A DNA stretch of 56,146 bases from an uncultured Eubacteriales bacterium (lineage in GTDB: Bacteria > Bacillota > Clostridia > Oscillospirales > CAG-272), in NCBI GenBank assembly GCA_934365155.1, contig CAKRMZ010000006.1, forward strand, positions 1 through 56,146, written 5' to 3'. Of this stretch, positions 1 to 8,850 are shown piece by piece. The translations under genes were made by a program, and so were the position numbers. The number at the start of each line of letters is the position of its first letter. Position 1 is the stretch's first letter. The notes below the pieces were generated by a model. That model made no database searches. It was not told the DNA's origin and was given only the letters and a program-made list of their open reading frames with translations.

Positions 1-17
1 GAGATAGGGACGGCAGC

Positions 18-33
18 GGCGTTTCGCCTTTTT
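18..33 (+). terminator. Possible terminator of an upstream gene
   Basis: A very short GC stem (GGCG, 3-nt loop, CGCC) is followed directly by five T residues. It could end a transcript entering from outside the window. The stem is only 4 bp, so this is weak. Confidence 0.25.
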
Positions 34-117
34 AAGAGTAAAAGAAACGGATTCGGTGTTTTGTTTTGGGATTTTCTCGGAACATCATTTTGAATTTTCG
101 CTCCTTAAAAAAATCTA

Positions 118-146
118 TTGACAAATCCAAAACTCAAGTTTATAAT
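118..146 (+). promoter_or_regulatory. Consensus sigma-A promoter for the ABC exporter
   Basis: A perfect -35 box TTGACA (118-123) is separated by exactly 17 nt from a perfect -10 box TATAAT (141-146). The predicted transcript start is near 153, about 130 nt upstream of the ABC ATPase gene, leaving a long structured leader. Confidence 0.85.
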
Positions 147-153
147 AGCCTTG

Positions 154-222
154 AAGTTAGCAGGCGGTAACTTAAAAAAGACCGCTTTTTTTACCAAAAT
201 ATGGTTAGCTACAGCTAACCAT
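154..222 (+). promoter_or_regulatory. Dyad-rich leader, possible operator or attenuator
   Basis: Three symmetric elements follow the promoter. AAGTTA (154-159) can pair with TAACTT (168-173). GCGGT (164-168) can pair with ACCGC (181-185) and is followed by seven T residues, like a short terminator; these two pairings exclude each other. A perfect 10-bp inverted repeat with a 2-nt centre, ATGGTTAGCT/AGCTAACCAT, lies at 201-222, and its half-site GTTAGC recurs at 155-160 at the predicted transcript start. The dyad suits a dimeric repressor; the overlapping stems suit attenuation. Which one acts is inference. Confidence 0.5.
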
Positions 223-285
223 AGCTTCCCGTTTTTTATCTTAAGAAATTGAATCTATTCGAGTGTATTTATTATAGGAGGTGCC

Positions 286-990
286 ATGATGGCTATTGTG
301 GAATTTAAAGATGTAAGTCGTGTATATGTCAGTGCCGATCATGAACTGAGAGCGCTGGATCATGTGAACATGACGCTTGATGAGGGAAAATTTGTAGTAA
401 TTTTAGGCCCAAGCGGCGCGGGAAAAAGTACATTGCTCAATTTGCTCGGCGGACTGGACAGCCCGACAGGCGGGAAGATTTTTGTGGAGGGACAGGATAT
501 CTCCGCATTGTCGAGCGATGCGCTTGCCGCTTACCGCGCATCGACGGTAGGTTTTGTATTTCAATTTTATAATTTAGTGCCGACGCTTACGGTCTATGAA
601 AATGTGGCACTGGTAAAAGAGATTGCAAAGAATGCTCTTTCCGCAAAAGAAATGCTGGAAGAGGTGGGGCTGTCAGACCATTTGAAGAATTTCCCATCGG
701 AACTTTCGGGAGGAGAACAGCAGAGAGTGTCGATTGCCCGTGCACTGGCAAAAAACCCGAAGATTTTGCTTTGCGATGAACCCACCGGGGCCTTGGATTC
801 CGAAACGGGTGTAATGGTATTAAAATTGCTGCTTAAAATGGCACGCAACTATAAAAAGACCATTGTTATCGTTACGCACAACCAGAATATTGCAAAAATG
901 GCGGACACTGTTCTGCGCGTGAAAAATGGTAAAATCGTATCCCGTGAGGAGCAATCCCGTCCTGCTTCCGCTGACGAGATCGATTGGTAA
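286..990 (+). CDS. ABC transporter ATP-binding protein (LolD/MacB type)
   Basis: Cytoplasmic ATPase that powers the FtsX-like permease encoded next. The 234-residue chain shows Walker A GPSGAGKST (41-49), a Q-loop at VFQ (91-93), signature SGGEQQR (141-147), Walker B LLCDEPTGALD (161-171) and the switch His at 198. The DEPTGALD form is typical of the LolD/MacB/FtsE group rather than importers. An AGGAGGTG ribosome site precedes two adjacent ATG codons (286 and 289); either could be used. The permease gene starts 16 nt downstream, so the two form an operon under the promoter at 118-146. The substrate cannot be read from sequence; relatives export antimicrobial peptides, lipoproteins or drugs. 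Confidence 0.9.
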   Translation: MMAIVEFKDVSRVYVSADHELRALDHVNMTLDEGKFVVILGPSGAGKSTLLNLLGGLDSPTGGKIFVEGQDISALSSDALAAYRASTVGFVFQFYNLVPTLTVYENVALVKEIAKNALSAKEMLEEVGLSDHLKNFPSELSGGEQQRVSIARALAKNPKILLCDEPTGALDSETGVMVLKLLLKMARNYKKTIVIVTHNQNIAKMADTVLRVKNGKIVSREEQSRPASADEIDW

Positions 991-1006
991 AGGAGTGTAG
1001 GAGACC

Positions 1007-3286
1007 ATGCTGTTTCGAAAATTATGGAGAACAATGGGGCTGTATAAAGCGCAGTTCATTTCCATGATGATTATGATTACACTCGGAATCGGAATATTTG
1101 TCGGATTCAATATGGAGTGGGTCAGCATTCGAGAAAATACCGAAACATTTTTTGAACAGAGCGGATATGCCGACTATCGAATCCTATCCGACAAGGGCTT
1201 TTCTGAGGAGGATTGCAGAAAAATTCAGGCTTTGGATGAGGTTTCTGCGGCAGCACGTTATATTTCCGTGAATGCGGATGTAAAAGAACGGGACGGCGAC
1301 AGTGTAGCTCTTTCCGTAACAGAGGATGCGAATGTTTCGGGGATGGTGATGATCGAAGGAAAGGAATATGACAGCGAAAGCATAGACGGAATTTGGCTTT
1401 CCGACCGTTATGCCGATGCCAACGATATTCGAATCGGCGATACGCTGACGCTGGTTTATAAAGGCTTTGAAATCAAAGGAAGTGTGGTAGGCTTTATCAA
1501 AGCCGGTGAACACATGATTTGCGTTCGCGACGAAAGCCAGCTGATGCCGGATTACAGCACGTACGGCTTTGCCTACATTTCCCCCGCTATGTATGAAAAA
1601 AATATCGGAGCGGTATTTTATCCGCAGATTAATGTAATTTCCGATGCGGAGAAAAAAGAATTTTCCGACGTGGTCAATCAAGCGCTTGATGCAACGGCTT
1701 TGATTCTTACCAAAGATGATACCGCTTCTTATGCGCAGGCGAACGGAGAGGTGGAAGAGGGCAAAACCATGGGAGCCGTGTTGCCGGTCCTGTTTTTGCT
1801 GATTGCGGTCTTAACGATGGTTACGACGATGCACCGGTTGGCTGTTCGGGAGAAAACGCAGATCGGTACGTTGAAAGCACTTGGATTCCGGGATCGCACT
1901 ATTATTTTTCATTACAGCTCCTATGCTTTGATGATCGGACTTGTGGGCTCTTTGGTCGGCATAGCGCTCGGCTATGGAATTGCATGGTATATTATGAACC
2001 CAAACGGGATGATGGGTACCTATTTGGATATGCCCGAATGGAAGCTGTATTTGCCGTGGTTCTGTTATGTTGTTATATTTTCCGTGATTGCACTTTTGAC
2101 GCTGATCGGTTTTTTATCCGTTCGGCAAATGCTGAAGGGGTCTGCGGCGGAATCATTGCGTCCGTACATCCCGAAAAAAATGAAGCCGCTTCTTTTGGAG
2201 CGGACCGGGATTTTTCAAAGGCTTTCTTTCGGTACCCGATGGAACTTGCGGGATATTATGCGTCATAAGTCCCGCACGGCGATGAGCCTTGTCGGTATTG
2301 TCGGCTGCATGGCGATTATTATTTGTGCGTTCGGTATGCGGGATACCATGAAAGCATTTTTAAATATGTACTATGACGGAGCTTTAAAATACTCTTCCCG
2401 AATTTATATTTCGGAGAATGCCGAACCTGATAAGGTGGATGCTTTGATTGAGAAGTATAACGGCGACTGGAGCTCTTCTGTCGGTGTGTCGGTGGAGGAT
2501 AAAACAGTCTCGCTGGATATTTATAATGTCGGACATTCTTTGGTGCGTTTCCCGGATTTGAATGCGGAATATGCCGAAATCGGGCATGACGGGGCGTATA
2601 TCTGTCAGCGTTTGGCCGACAGACTCTGTGTATCCATCGGAGATTCCTTTACGGTTTCGCCCTACGGCAGCAATCAAAAATACAATTTGAAGGTAGCGGG
2701 GGTCATTCGCAGTGTGTCGGAGAATATTGTAATTTCCTCCGAATATGCCGAAAAAATAAATATTCCGTATGCGATTGATTCGATATATACCGAAACCGAA
2801 AAAGCAAATATTGCGGCAAGCCCTGAAATTAAGAGTATTCAGTCGAAACAGATGATCATAGATTCCTTCGATACTTTCACGGATATTATGGATATTATGA
2901 TTTATCTTTTGGCGTTTGGCGCGGCCATTTTGGGTATTGTTGTTTTGTATAATTTAGGGGTGATGAGTTATACGGAGCGATATCGTGAGATGGCTACGTT
3001 AAAGGTTGTCGGATTCAAGGATAAAAAGATTGGGCATTTGCTTATCAGCCAAAACCTGTGGCTGACTCTGATAGGCTCGATAATCGGTTTGCCGCTCGGT
3101 GTATTGTCGCTGGATTATCTGCTGAAATCCCTGGCCTCCGAATATGAAATGAAATTAACGATCGGCCCGCTGACGTATATTATCGGAGTGCTTTTAACGT
3201 TTGGTGTGTCGCTGATTGTAAGTATTGCCGTTGCGGGGAAAAATAAAAAAATTGATATGGTAGAAGCGCTGAAAAGTGCGGAATAA
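1007..3286 (+). CDS. FtsX-like ABC transporter permease
   Basis: Membrane partner of the preceding ATPase. The 759-residue protein has an N-terminal membrane anchor (about 20-40), a large extracellular domain (about 45-250), then a first FtsX block of three membrane segments (about 258-375) carrying the 'REKTQIGTLKALGF' motif. A second anchor (about 425-445) and extracellular domain (450-625) follow, and a final FtsX block (about 630-755) carries 'RYREMATLKVVGF'. This duplicated MacB_PCD/FtsX layout is seen in Gram-positive export and stress-response ABC systems. An AGGAG site lies just before the ATG. The gene ends at a long hairpin shared with prmC on the other strand. Confidence 0.88.
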   Translation: MLFRKLWRTMGLYKAQFISMMIMITLGIGIFVGFNMEWVSIRENTETFFEQSGYADYRILSDKGFSEEDCRKIQALDEVSAAARYISVNADVKERDGDSVALSVTEDANVSGMVMIEGKEYDSESIDGIWLSDRYADANDIRIGDTLTLVYKGFEIKGSVVGFIKAGEHMICVRDESQLMPDYSTYGFAYISPAMYEKNIGAVFYPQINVISDAEKKEFSDVVNQALDATALILTKDDTASYAQANGEVEEGKTMGAVLPVLFLLIAVLTMVTTMHRLAVREKTQIGTLKALGFRDRTIIFHYSSYALMIGLVGSLVGIALGYGIAWYIMNPNGMMGTYLDMPEWKLYLPWFCYVVIFSVIALLTLIGFLSVRQMLKGSAAESLRPYIPKKMKPLLLERTGIFQRLSFGTRWNLRDIMRHKSRTAMSLVGIVGCMAIIICAFGMRDTMKAFLNMYYDGALKYSSRIYISENAEPDKVDALIEKYNGDWSSSVGVSVEDKTVSLDIYNVGHSLVRFPDLNAEYAEIGHDGAYICQRLADRLCVSIGDSFTVSPYGSNQKYNLKVAGVIRSVSENIVISSEYAEKINIPYAIDSIYTETEKANIAASPEIKSIQSKQMIIDSFDTFTDIMDIMIYLLAFGAAILGIVVLYNLGVMSYTERYREMATLKVVGFKDKKIGHLLISQNLWLTLIGSIIGLPLGVLSLDYLLKSLASEYEMKLTIGPLTYIIGVLLTFGVSLIVSIAVAGKNKKIDMVEALKSAE

Positions 3287-3302
3287 TGAAAAGCGCATAC
3301 CA

Positions 3303-3378
3303 AAAAACAGACTCTCTTTCGGAAATCGGCTTTGAAATAAGAATCAAAGTCGATACCCATCCGAAGAGAGTCTGTTTT
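3303..3378. terminator. Bidirectional terminator between ftsX-like gene and prmC
   Basis: AAAACAGACTCTCTTTCGG (3303 onward) pairs with CCGAAGAGAGTCTGTTTT ending near 3378, and an inner imperfect repeat (ATCGGCTTTGA/TCAAAGTCGAT) extends the stem. A-runs and T-runs flank both ends, so it can stop both convergent transcripts. Confidence 0.8.
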
Positions 3379-3393
3379 ATCTACTTGTCAAAA

Positions 3394-4230
3394 TCAGACA
3401 TAAACATGGACAACGCGCGGAATATTTCCGAAATCGTAAAGGACATCACATTTTTTGCCCAGGCTTTCAAACAGTGCGGCGCAGGGCAACGTTGTGTCAT
3501 ATCCGGCTTCAAGCAGAATGTGTCCGCCCGGTCGCACATGACGGAGCCATAAATCGGCAATAGTCCGGTAAAAATCCATTCCGTCTTTGCCGCCGTCAAG
3601 GGCAATCGAAGGCTCATGTTGGACCTGCGCCTCCAAAAACGGCAGCTCGGCGCTGCGAATATAGGGAGGATTGGAGATCAGCAGATCAAAGTTTCCGATG
3701 CTGTGGGCAAAGGAAGAACTGCAAATATCGTTTTGACACAAAGTGATTCGGGAGAGCACTTGATGCCGTTTCGCATTTTCTTTTGCGGCCCAAAGAGCCC
3801 GGTCCGAAATATCCACGGCAAAGCAATGGGTTTTTTCGGTATTGGCGAGGATAGCGATTGCCAAGCAGCCGCTGCCGGTGCAAAGATCGGCAAAACAATC
3901 TCCGGGATGCAGAAGTGCACAGGCGGCTTCCACTAAAAATTCACTGTCGGATCTTGGAATCAGACAATGCGGATTGACATGAAATTTCATGCCGAAAAAC
4001 GGGCTTTCGGAAAGAAGATAGGCCAGCGGCATTTCTGAATCCGTCCGCTGTTTTGCGGTTTGCAATACCGCATCTGCCAGGGAATCCGGAATTTCAAGAT
4101 TTGGGTTTTCAAGGATTCGGCTACGGTCCGTATCGAGAAAATGCTCTAAAATCAAATAGGCTTCATATTCTGCCTCCGGCAGCCTTTCAAGCTCTGCAAA
4201 GAGGGATCCTTTTAATTGTTGTAGCGTCAT
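3394..4230 (-). CDS. prmC: Peptide chain release factor N5-glutamine methyltransferase
   Basis: Methylates the GGQ glutamine of release factors RF1/RF2 using S-adenosylmethionine. The 278-residue protein has an N-terminal helical release-factor-binding domain (about 1-75), the SAM-binding loop FADLCTGSGCLAIAIL (113-128), and the catalytic NPPY motif (187-190) followed by the family's typical 'EPSIALDGGKDGMDFYR' region. The motif usually read PR-ETE-LVE is here PRSDSEFLVE (92-101), a mild variant. Its start overlaps the stop of the upstream DUF1385 gene by 4 nt, implying translational coupling. That linkage is common in clostridia, where prfA often lies close by; it is not in this window. Confidence 0.92.
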   Translation of the reverse strand: MTLQQLKGSLFAELERLPEAEYEAYLILEHFLDTDRSRILENPNLEIPDSLADAVLQTAKQRTDSEMPLAYLLSESPFFGMKFHVNPHCLIPRSDSEFLVEAACALLHPGDCFADLCTGSGCLAIAILANTEKTHCFAVDISDRALWAAKENAKRHQVLSRITLCQNDICSSSFAHSIGNFDLLISNPPYIRSAELPFLEAQVQHEPSIALDGGKDGMDFYRTIADLWLRHVRPGGHILLEAGYDTTLPCAALFESLGKKCDVLYDFGNIPRVVHVYV

Positions 4231-5318
4231 TGTAAGGGAGCGCTGTCCTCGGCGCGGTCGGAAGAAATCCTTTTATCGTCGACAGTTTCTGTATCGGAAT
4301 TTACGGGTGCTCCGTCCGATACGGAAGTATTGTCGGAGGCGTTGGCATATTGTTTAAAGGTTTCCGGAAAAAGCTCCGGCATTGCACATTTGAGAGCCGT
4401 AATGGCTACTTCCAATTGCTCGAGATCCGGCTCGCGGGTAGTGATTTTTTGCATCATCAGGCCGGGGAAGGATACGATGCGAACAAACAGGTTGTTATGT
4501 TTTCCGGCATACATGATGAATTCATAGCCGATTCCCACAATTAACGGCAAAAGCGCAAGCTTTGTAAGAAGCCGCAACCAATAATTTTCCCATGTGACAA
4601 AGGGAAGAGAGAAGATCAAAATGCTTAAAATCAGCATTACAAACAGAAAACTGGTACCGCAGCGAGGATGAAGACGAGATTGCTTTTTAGCATTTTCCGG
4701 GGTGAGCTCTTCACCGTTTTCAAAGCAGAAAATGCTTTTGTGTTCTGCGCCGTGGTATTGATAAAGACGTCGAATATCTTTGACAAGTCCGGTGAGGGAA
4801 ATGTACAGAATAAATATCAGGATGCGCAAAAGCCCTTCAATCAGATTCTTGAACCAGCCGATTCCGTCGCACAGCCGATCTACGGTGCTGGCGAGAAATG
4901 TCGGCACGAGGGAAAACAAAAAAATTCCCAAAGCGATGCCGAGGATGCTGGAGATGGCCATTAGAATGTTCATAAAGCTTTTCCCGAGATGGCGGTCGAT
5001 CCATTGTTCGAATTTTCCGGGTTCTTCGCTGCCCTCCGGTACCGCCTCCTGCGCGGAGACCGATAGGGTGCGGTAACTTAAAATCATCATTTCGACATAG
5101 TTTACAATTCCGCGCAAAACAGGGATGTTTAAAATTCGATGCTTTGAGCGCACAGAATGAAATTGGTGATTGGTAACCGCAATGGAGCCGTCGGGTTTGC
5201 GCACGGCAATGCTGTAAGAAGAACCGCTTTTCATCATAACGCCTTCAATAACGGCCTGCCCTCCGACCTTGCCGAGTCGGCAGGAAATTTGATTTTGCGA
5301 TTTGTTTTTTGTAGTCAT
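4227..5318 (-). CDS. yqhQ: DUF1385 family membrane protein (YqhQ-like)
   Basis: Conserved membrane protein of unknown biochemical role. The 363-residue protein opens with GGQAVIEGVMMKS, the hallmark of DUF1385/YqhQ. Hydrophobic segments lie at about 110-140, 155-180 and 225-280. A hydrophilic loop carries the invariant YHGAEHKSI and LHPRCGTSF motifs, whose His, Glu and Cys residues could form a metal or active site (inference). The C-terminal ~45 residues are acidic and Ser/Thr-rich, beyond the usual core. It overlaps prmC by 4 nt. A possible promoter lies in the divergent region shared with cysE (TATAAT on the minus strand at 5370-5375). Confidence 0.85.
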   Translation of the reverse strand: MTTKNKSQNQISCRLGKVGGQAVIEGVMMKSGSSYSIAVRKPDGSIAVTNHQFHSVRSKHRILNIPVLRGIVNYVEMMILSYRTLSVSAQEAVPEGSEEPGKFEQWIDRHLGKSFMNILMAISSILGIALGIFLFSLVPTFLASTVDRLCDGIGWFKNLIEGLLRILIFILYISLTGLVKDIRRLYQYHGAEHKSIFCFENGEELTPENAKKQSRLHPRCGTSFLFVMLILSILIFSLPFVTWENYWLRLLTKLALLPLIVGIGYEFIMYAGKHNNLFVRIVSFPGLMMQKITTREPDLEQLEVAITALKCAMPELFPETFKQYANASDNTSVSDGAPVNSDTETVDDKRISSDRAEDSAPLQ

Positions 5319-5448
5319 ATATTATTAAAAAACCTTTTCCTTTGTTTTTCATTCAAGCTTTATAAACTTATTATAGCAAAAATCACGGTTAAAGTATATA
5401 TAAAAAGATAAAATTTTATGTAAACATTAGAAATTACAGGTAAGCATA

Positions 5449-5477
5449 TTTACTTCGAAAATGAAATATGCTATAAT
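5449..5477 (+). promoter_or_regulatory. Probable sigma-A promoter of cysE-cysS
   Basis: TTTACT (5449-5454), a 17-nt spacer and TATAAT (5472-5477) lie about 60 nt before the cysE start. I see no T-box or S-box structure in the leader. Confidence 0.6.
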
Positions 5478-5537
5478 AAAAAATATGGTATTATATATCG
5501 GTAATCACAGAGATCAATTGAAAGCGGAGGTGAGTTT

Positions 5538-6302
5538 TTGAACCGACAGCACGACAAAGAATATGATTTAATCGATTATATTATGGTATTAGAGGACTCC
5601 TTGCGCGAAATCAAAAATGTTCGTCCGGTCAAAAATGCTCGCAGATTGTTTGACAGTGTGAAGCAAGAGATTAAAATTATACGTGAGCGAGACCCGGCTG
5701 CGCAAAATGATCTTGAGGTATTGTTTTTGTATTCCGGACTTCATGCGGTGATGGCATACCGTGTTTCGCACAAACTGTATATCCATAAACGATATTTTTC
5801 GGCACGAATGGTCAGCCAGTTGGCAAAATTTTTAACCGGAATCGAAATTCATCCCGGTGCCAAGATCGGACGAGGATTGTTTATTGATCACGGTTGCGCG
5901 GTGGTCATCGGTGAAACGGCGGAAATCGGAGATAACTGCACGATTTATCAGGGCGTTACACTGGGGGGCACGGGCAAGGATGTAGGAAAGCGCCATCCGA
6001 CTCTCGGTAATAATGTTATGGTCGGTGCCGGTGCTAAGGTGCTCGGTCCGTTTAAAGTGGGAGATAATTCAAAGATTGCGGCAAACGCCGTAGTATTAGA
6101 GGAAATCCCGCCGGATTCGACAGCGGTCGGAATCCCCGCACGGGTTGTGAGACGAAAAGACGCAGAGAAAAAAGAATGCCCCAAAAACGATTTGGATCAG
6201 ATTCATATCCCCGATCCGATTTCACAAGAGCTTTGCAAGCTTCAAATGCAGATTGAAAAGCTGGAACAGACGATAAAAAATCTGGAGAAAAACTCCAAAT
6301 AA
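5538..6302 (+). CDS. cysE: Serine O-acetyltransferase
   Basis: Transfers acetyl from acetyl-CoA to L-serine, the first step of cysteine synthesis. The start is TTG at 5538, set by a strong GGAGGTG site 6 nt upstream. The protein (254 residues) has an N-terminal helical domain and a left-handed beta-helix of hexapeptide repeats from about 110 to 205, including 'HPGAKIGRGLFIDHG' and 'VTLGGTGKDVGKRHP', typical of CysE. The last ~45 residues form a charged, coiled-coil-like tail (KLQMQIEKLEQTIKNLEK) that makes it slightly longer than short Gram-positive CysE forms. cysS follows after 16 nt, the same order as in Bacillus. Confidence 0.93.
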   Translation: MNRQHDKEYDLIDYIMVLEDSLREIKNVRPVKNARRLFDSVKQEIKIIRERDPAAQNDLEVLFLYSGLHAVMAYRVSHKLYIHKRYFSARMVSQLAKFLTGIEIHPGAKIGRGLFIDHGCAVVIGETAEIGDNCTIYQGVTLGGTGKDVGKRHPTLGNNVMVGAGAKVLGPFKVGDNSKIAANAVVLEEIPPDSTAVGIPARVVRRKDAEKKECPKNDLDQIHIPDPISQELCKLQMQIEKLEQTIKNLEKNSK

Positions 6303-6318
6303 AATAGAGAGAAAATAT

Positions 6319-7707
6319 ATGAAGCTATACAACACCTTATCGAGAGAAAAAGAGGAATTTCATTCGCTGGAGCCCGGGAAGGTCAAAATTTATTCCTGCG
6401 GCCCGACCGTCTATAATTATGCGCATATCGGAAATATGCGCACTTATCTTTTCATGGATCAGCTGCGCCGTACGCTGAAATGGAACGGATATGATCTTTT
6501 GCATGTCATGAATATTACCGATGTCGGACATTTGGTATCGGATGCGAATGACGGCGAAGATAAAATGGAAAAAAGCGCCCGTGAACAGCAGAAATCACCG
6601 TATGAGATTGCAAAATTTTATACGGATGTGTTCATGAGCGACCTTGATAAACTGGCCATTTCAAAACCGGAAATTATTCCGCGTGCTACGGACAATATTC
6701 AGGAAATGATCGATTTTGTTTCCGATTTGTGCAAAAAAGGCTACGGCTATGAGACCTCGGACGGTATTTATTTTGATATTTCAAAATTTCCCGCTTACGG
6801 AAAGCTTTCCCGCTTGAATATCGAGGATCAGCTTGCCGGTGCGCGTGTCGAGGTCAATGATGAAAAGCGTCATCCCGCCGATTTCGCACTTTGGAAAAAG
6901 GCGCCGAAGGAGCATATTATGCAATGGCCGTCCCCGTGGGGAATGGGCTATCCCGGCTGGCACATTGAATGCTCGGCAATGGGACTGAAATATTTAGGCG
7001 AGGAATTTGATATTCACACAGGCGGTGTCGATCATATTCCGATCCATCACGAAAATGAGATTGCGCAGTCCGAGTGCCGTCTCGGCCATCCTGCCGTGCA
7101 TTATTGGATGCACAGTGAATTTATGTTGGTCAATAACGGGAAAATGTCCAAAAGCTTAAAAAACACCTATACTGTCAGCCAGTTAGAGGAAATGGGGTAT
7201 TCTCCGCTTGCGTTCCGTTATTTCTGCCTGAATGCGCACTATCGTTCCAAACTGAACTTTACCTTTGAGGCAATGGATAGCGCGGCAAAATCGCTGTCCA
7301 ATTACCGCGCGGCGGCAAAGAAACACAAAGGACAAAACGGTGCGGTAGAGGATTCTGTAATTGACGGATATCTTCGGGAATTTGAAGATGCTGTGAATGA
7401 TGATTTGAATATTCCGAAAGCGCTCGGAATTGCATGGAATGCTGCTAAGCATGATGTGAAATCTCAAAAAATCTACGATTTGCTGCTGCGATTTGATAAT
7501 ATTTTAGCGCTGAATATTGAAGCAGAAGAAAAAAAAGAAGAAGTCGCCGCACCGCTTGATGAAGAAATCAAAATGATGATTGAGCAGCGGAATGAAGCAA
7601 GAAAAAATAAGGATTATGCGCTTGCCGACCGGATTCGGAATGAGCTGAAGGAAAAGGGCGTTATGATTGAGGATACTGCAGAAGGAACCAAATATAAGCT
7701 CATATAA
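6319..7707 (+). CDS. cysS: Cysteinyl-tRNA synthetase
   Basis: Class I synthetase charging tRNA-Cys. The 462-residue protein shows the zinc-binding Cys28 in 'CGPTVYNYAHIGN', the HIGH-type motif HIGN (36-39), further zinc ligands Cys218, His243 and Glu247, and KMSKS at 275-279. The C-terminal anticodon-binding region ends with the family's 'ADRIRNELKEKGVMIEDT' stretch. Length is normal for CysRS. It is downstream of cysE and probably co-transcribed, linking cysteine supply to its use in translation. Confidence 0.96.
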   Translation: MKLYNTLSREKEEFHSLEPGKVKIYSCGPTVYNYAHIGNMRTYLFMDQLRRTLKWNGYDLLHVMNITDVGHLVSDANDGEDKMEKSAREQQKSPYEIAKFYTDVFMSDLDKLAISKPEIIPRATDNIQEMIDFVSDLCKKGYGYETSDGIYFDISKFPAYGKLSRLNIEDQLAGARVEVNDEKRHPADFALWKKAPKEHIMQWPSPWGMGYPGWHIECSAMGLKYLGEEFDIHTGGVDHIPIHHENEIAQSECRLGHPAVHYWMHSEFMLVNNGKMSKSLKNTYTVSQLEEMGYSPLAFRYFCLNAHYRSKLNFTFEAMDSAAKSLSNYRAAAKKHKGQNGAVEDSVIDGYLREFEDAVNDDLNIPKALGIAWNAAKHDVKSQKIYDLLLRFDNILALNIEAEEKKEEVAAPLDEEIKMMIEQRNEARKNKDYALADRIRNELKEKGVMIEDTAEGTKYKLI

Positions 7708-7737
7708 TTTTCTAATTCATGAAAAAGAGGTCTTTTT

Positions 7738-8832
7738 ATGCATAATTCTGAACATCCGAAAACGGAATTACTTTGCCTGTTCGGCGGAAAATCAACGGAA
7801 TATGAGGTGTCACTTCGGAGTGCATATTCTGTTTTAAAAAATCTAAGCCGTGAGAAATATCATATTCATATGGCGGGTGTTACCCGCACGGGAGCGTTTT
7901 ATTATTACAGCGGTGATGCGGAGAATATTCCGAGTGATCGCTGGAGCTGCGATCCGGCATTTTTATCGCCTTTGAAATTTTGCCCGGGATCTGATTTTCC
8001 CATTCGTTATGAAAAGGATGGACGGGATCTTCCGTTAAAGATTGATGTTATCTTTCCGGTGATGCATGGTACCAACTGTGAAGACGGACGTCTTCAAGGG
8101 ATGTTGGAGCTGCTTTGTATTCCCTTTGTCGGCCCCGGCTGCGTGGCAAGCGCCGTGTGCATGGATAAAACGCTGACAAAGATGGTTTTGGAGCATTACC
8201 ATATTCCGCAGGCGCGCTCTTTGTTCTTTTGGCGTACGGACATTATGAATTCTCTCGAAACGCTGGTGCAGAAGGCGGAAGCTGCCTTTACATATCCGAT
8301 GTTTATAAAACCCTCCAGCGCCGGCTCCTCGGTGGGGGCCGCACCGGCATCCGACCGGCAGTCGCTGATCAAAGCGTTACAATGTGCCGCTCAATATGAT
8401 GAAAAGGTTTTAGTCGAAGAATATATGGATGCACGCGAGGTCGAGGTGGCTGTTCTCGGGAACGGGGCCGATATTACGGCTTCCACACCGGGAGAAATTG
8501 ATCCCGGCAGTGAATTCTATGACTACGATACGAAATATAATCGGGATACAGCCTCCTATTTTATTCCCGCACGTCTTAGCGAAAATACCCGAAAGCGACT
8601 TTGTGTTTTGGCAAAGCAAATTTATCGTGCACTGGGATGCAAAGGACTTTCCAGAGTGGATTTTTTTGTTTCGAAGGGCGCAGAGGAAGCGATTGTTTTT
8701 AATGAAATCAATACACTTCCGGGCTTTACGTCAATCAGTATGTACGCAAAGATGTTTGCATATGACGGCGTTGCCTTTTCAGAGCTTTGCGATCGCTTGA
8801 TTGCATTGGCTTTGGAAAACCACGCAGTGTGA
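7738..8832 (+). CDS. ddl: D-alanine--D-alanine ligase
   Basis: ATP-grasp enzyme that makes the D-Ala-D-Ala dipeptide for peptidoglycan. The 364-residue protein has the N-terminal 'LFGGKSTEYEVSLRSA' motif, the substrate-region 'GPGCVASAVCMDK', the ATP-grasp core 'FIKPSSAGSSVGA' and 'EEYMDAREVEVAV', an omega loop 'YDYDTKYNRDTASYF' and the C-terminal metal-binding 'FNEINTLPGFTSIS'. The Tyr-Lys-Tyr type omega loop argues for D-Ala-D-Ala rather than D-Ala-D-Lac specificity. It is followed closely by murI, so the two supply D-amino acids for the wall. Confidence 0.93.
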   Translation: MHNSEHPKTELLCLFGGKSTEYEVSLRSAYSVLKNLSREKYHIHMAGVTRTGAFYYYSGDAENIPSDRWSCDPAFLSPLKFCPGSDFPIRYEKDGRDLPLKIDVIFPVMHGTNCEDGRLQGMLELLCIPFVGPGCVASAVCMDKTLTKMVLEHYHIPQARSLFFWRTDIMNSLETLVQKAEAAFTYPMFIKPSSAGSSVGAAPASDRQSLIKALQCAAQYDEKVLVEEYMDAREVEVAVLGNGADITASTPGEIDPGSEFYDYDTKYNRDTASYFIPARLSENTRKRLCVLAKQIYRALGCKGLSRVDFFVSKGAEEAIVFNEINTLPGFTSISMYAKMFAYDGVAFSELCDRLIALALENHAV

Positions 8833-8850
8833 TTATAGGCGGTGAGAGTA

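Noticed and set aside
3286..3552. Open frame on the plus strand after the permease gene
   Set aside because: It lies across the terminator and opposite prmC; the codons mirror prmC and the peptide has no family features.
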